Assembly (NCBI GenBank): GCA_945949655.1
Contig: CAMFFG010000086.1
Coordinates: 1 to 5,963 of the forward strand
From: an uncultured Peptococcaceae bacterium
Lineage (GTDB): Bacteria; Bacillota; Peptococcia; Peptococcales; Peptococcaceae
Reading direction: 5' to 3'
DNA: 5,963 nt
The translations under genes and the position numbers were made by a program. Positions within the stretch are counted from its first letter, which is position 1. Each line of letters begins with the position of its first letter. The notes under the pieces were generated by a model. It worked only from the letters and a program-made list of their open reading frames with translations. It had not been told where the DNA came from and made no database searches. Below are positions 5,533 through 5,963 of this stretch, piece by piece.

Positions 5533-5541
5533 AGGTAAGAT
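5513..5541 (+). promoter_or_regulatory. Candidate moaC promoter overlapping the palindrome's right arm
   Basis: TTGCTT (5513-5518) and TAAGAT (5536-5541) are separated by exactly 17 bases and would start transcription near 5548, about 32 nt before the moaC ATG. The -35 and much of the spacer lie within the outer right arm of the inverted repeat. Both hexamers are imperfect. No molybdenum-cofactor riboswitch-like architecture is recognised between 5542 and 5579, which is too short to hold one. Confidence 0.4.
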
Positions 5542-5579
5542 AAAAAGCAGAATGATATCAATTTGCGAGGGATCATGAA

Positions 5580-5963
5580 ATGGAGAACGGATTAACTCAT
5601 TTTGATGGACAAGGCAATGCCATCATGGTGGATGTCAGTGAAAAAAATATTACCCACCGGGTGGCGGTGGCCAGCGGAAAGATCTGTGTCAATCAGGCGG
5701 TGTATGAGGCCATCGTCAGCGGTAGCGTCAAAAAAGGGGATGTGCTGGGTGTGGCCCGGGTGGCCGGTATAATGGCGGCCAAAAAAACATCGGAGCTGAT
5801 TCCTATGTGTCATCCGCTGCTTCTAACCAAATGCACGGTGGACTTTGAACTTTTGCCGGAAGAACTGGCGGTGAAAGCCATCGCCACTGTGAAAGTGAAC
5901 GGGCAGACCGGCGTGGAGATGGAGGCCCTGACGGCGGTGAATGTGGCCGTCTTGAGCATTTAT
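5580..5963 (+). CDS. moaC: Cyclic pyranopterin monophosphate synthase MoaC, 3' end outside the window
   Basis: Second step of molybdenum cofactor synthesis: converts the 3',8-cyclo-GTP product of MoaA to cyclic pyranopterin monophosphate; cytoplasmic hexamer. The 128 residues seen are about 80% of the usual ~160. Family marks include [18 protein letters not shown] (5-22), [20 protein letters not shown] (51-70), [13 protein letters not shown] (72-84, with the conserved active-site His78) and [20 protein letters not shown] (108-127), including the conserved acidic Glu113/Glu115. The final DMCKA region with catalytic Asp and Lys falls beyond the edge. The ATG at 5580 follows GAGGGA (5567-5572) by 7 nt; a nearby ATG at 5575 is out of frame and stops after 6 codons. 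An in-frame minus-strand opening over the gene is a shadow. Other moa/mog/moe genes probably lie to the right. Confidence 0.96.
   Translation, partial: MENGLTHFDGQGNAIMVDVSEKNITHRVAVASGKICVNQAVYEAIVSGSVKKGDVLGVARVAGIMAAKKTSELIPMCHPLLLTKCTVDFELLPEELAVKAIATVKVNGQTGVEMEALTAVNVAVLSIY

Noticed and set aside
5320..5545. Target-site duplication flanking the palindrome
   Set aside because: The bases outside GTTAGCG and CGCTAAC (GATG on the left, AGGTAAG on the right) do not form a direct repeat, so recent transposition is not demonstrated.
5321..5579. Molybdenum-cofactor riboswitch upstream of moaC
   Set aside because: The region is taken up by a single long hairpin; the multi-helix junction with conserved loops expected of that riboswitch is not visible.

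Overview
The window is moderately GC-rich and carries sporulation genes: dipicolinate synthase subunits dpaA and dpaB (spoVFA/spoVFB) and the first ~45 codons of spoIIGA. Together with purine-rich ribosome binding sites and short intergenic gaps, this points to an endospore-forming Firmicute. An Oscillospiraceae/Ruminococcaceae-like clostridium is my best guess, but the genus cannot be fixed from this sequence.

Layout. (1) Positions 1-241 hold a plus-strand spoIIGA start that breaks off at about 221-241. (2) From that point to 2681 lies a minus-strand cluster dpaA > dpaB > asnB-type asparagine synthetase, tightly packed (11-nt overlap, then a 6-nt gap). The asnB-like gene loses recognisable homology at the same point where spoIIGA does, so two gene 5' halves are joined tail to tail. 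This is either a real inversion/deletion breakpoint or an assembly chimera. (3) A divergent promoter region (2682-2848) separates the dpa cluster, which has a plausible sigma-K-type promoter, from a plus-strand EamA/DMT permease, which has an extended -10 promoter. (4) Downstream on the plus strand come deoC (deoxyribose-phosphate aldolase) and a class I SAM-dependent methyltransferase. (5) Positions 5321-5579 hold no gene; they contain a ~200-nt long imperfect palindrome. (6) moaC (molybdenum cofactor synthesis) starts at 5580 and runs off the right edge.

How the genes work together. DpaA and DpaB make dipicolinic acid in the mother cell. The asparagine synthetase downstream is positioned to be co-expressed with them, recalling the sporulation-linked AsnO of Bacillus subtilis. 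The rightward genes look like ordinary metabolic genes (transport, deoxynucleoside catabolism, an unassigned methyl transfer, Moco synthesis) with no evident joint pathway. The two things most worth following up are the long palindrome upstream of moaC and the spoIIGA/asnB junction.
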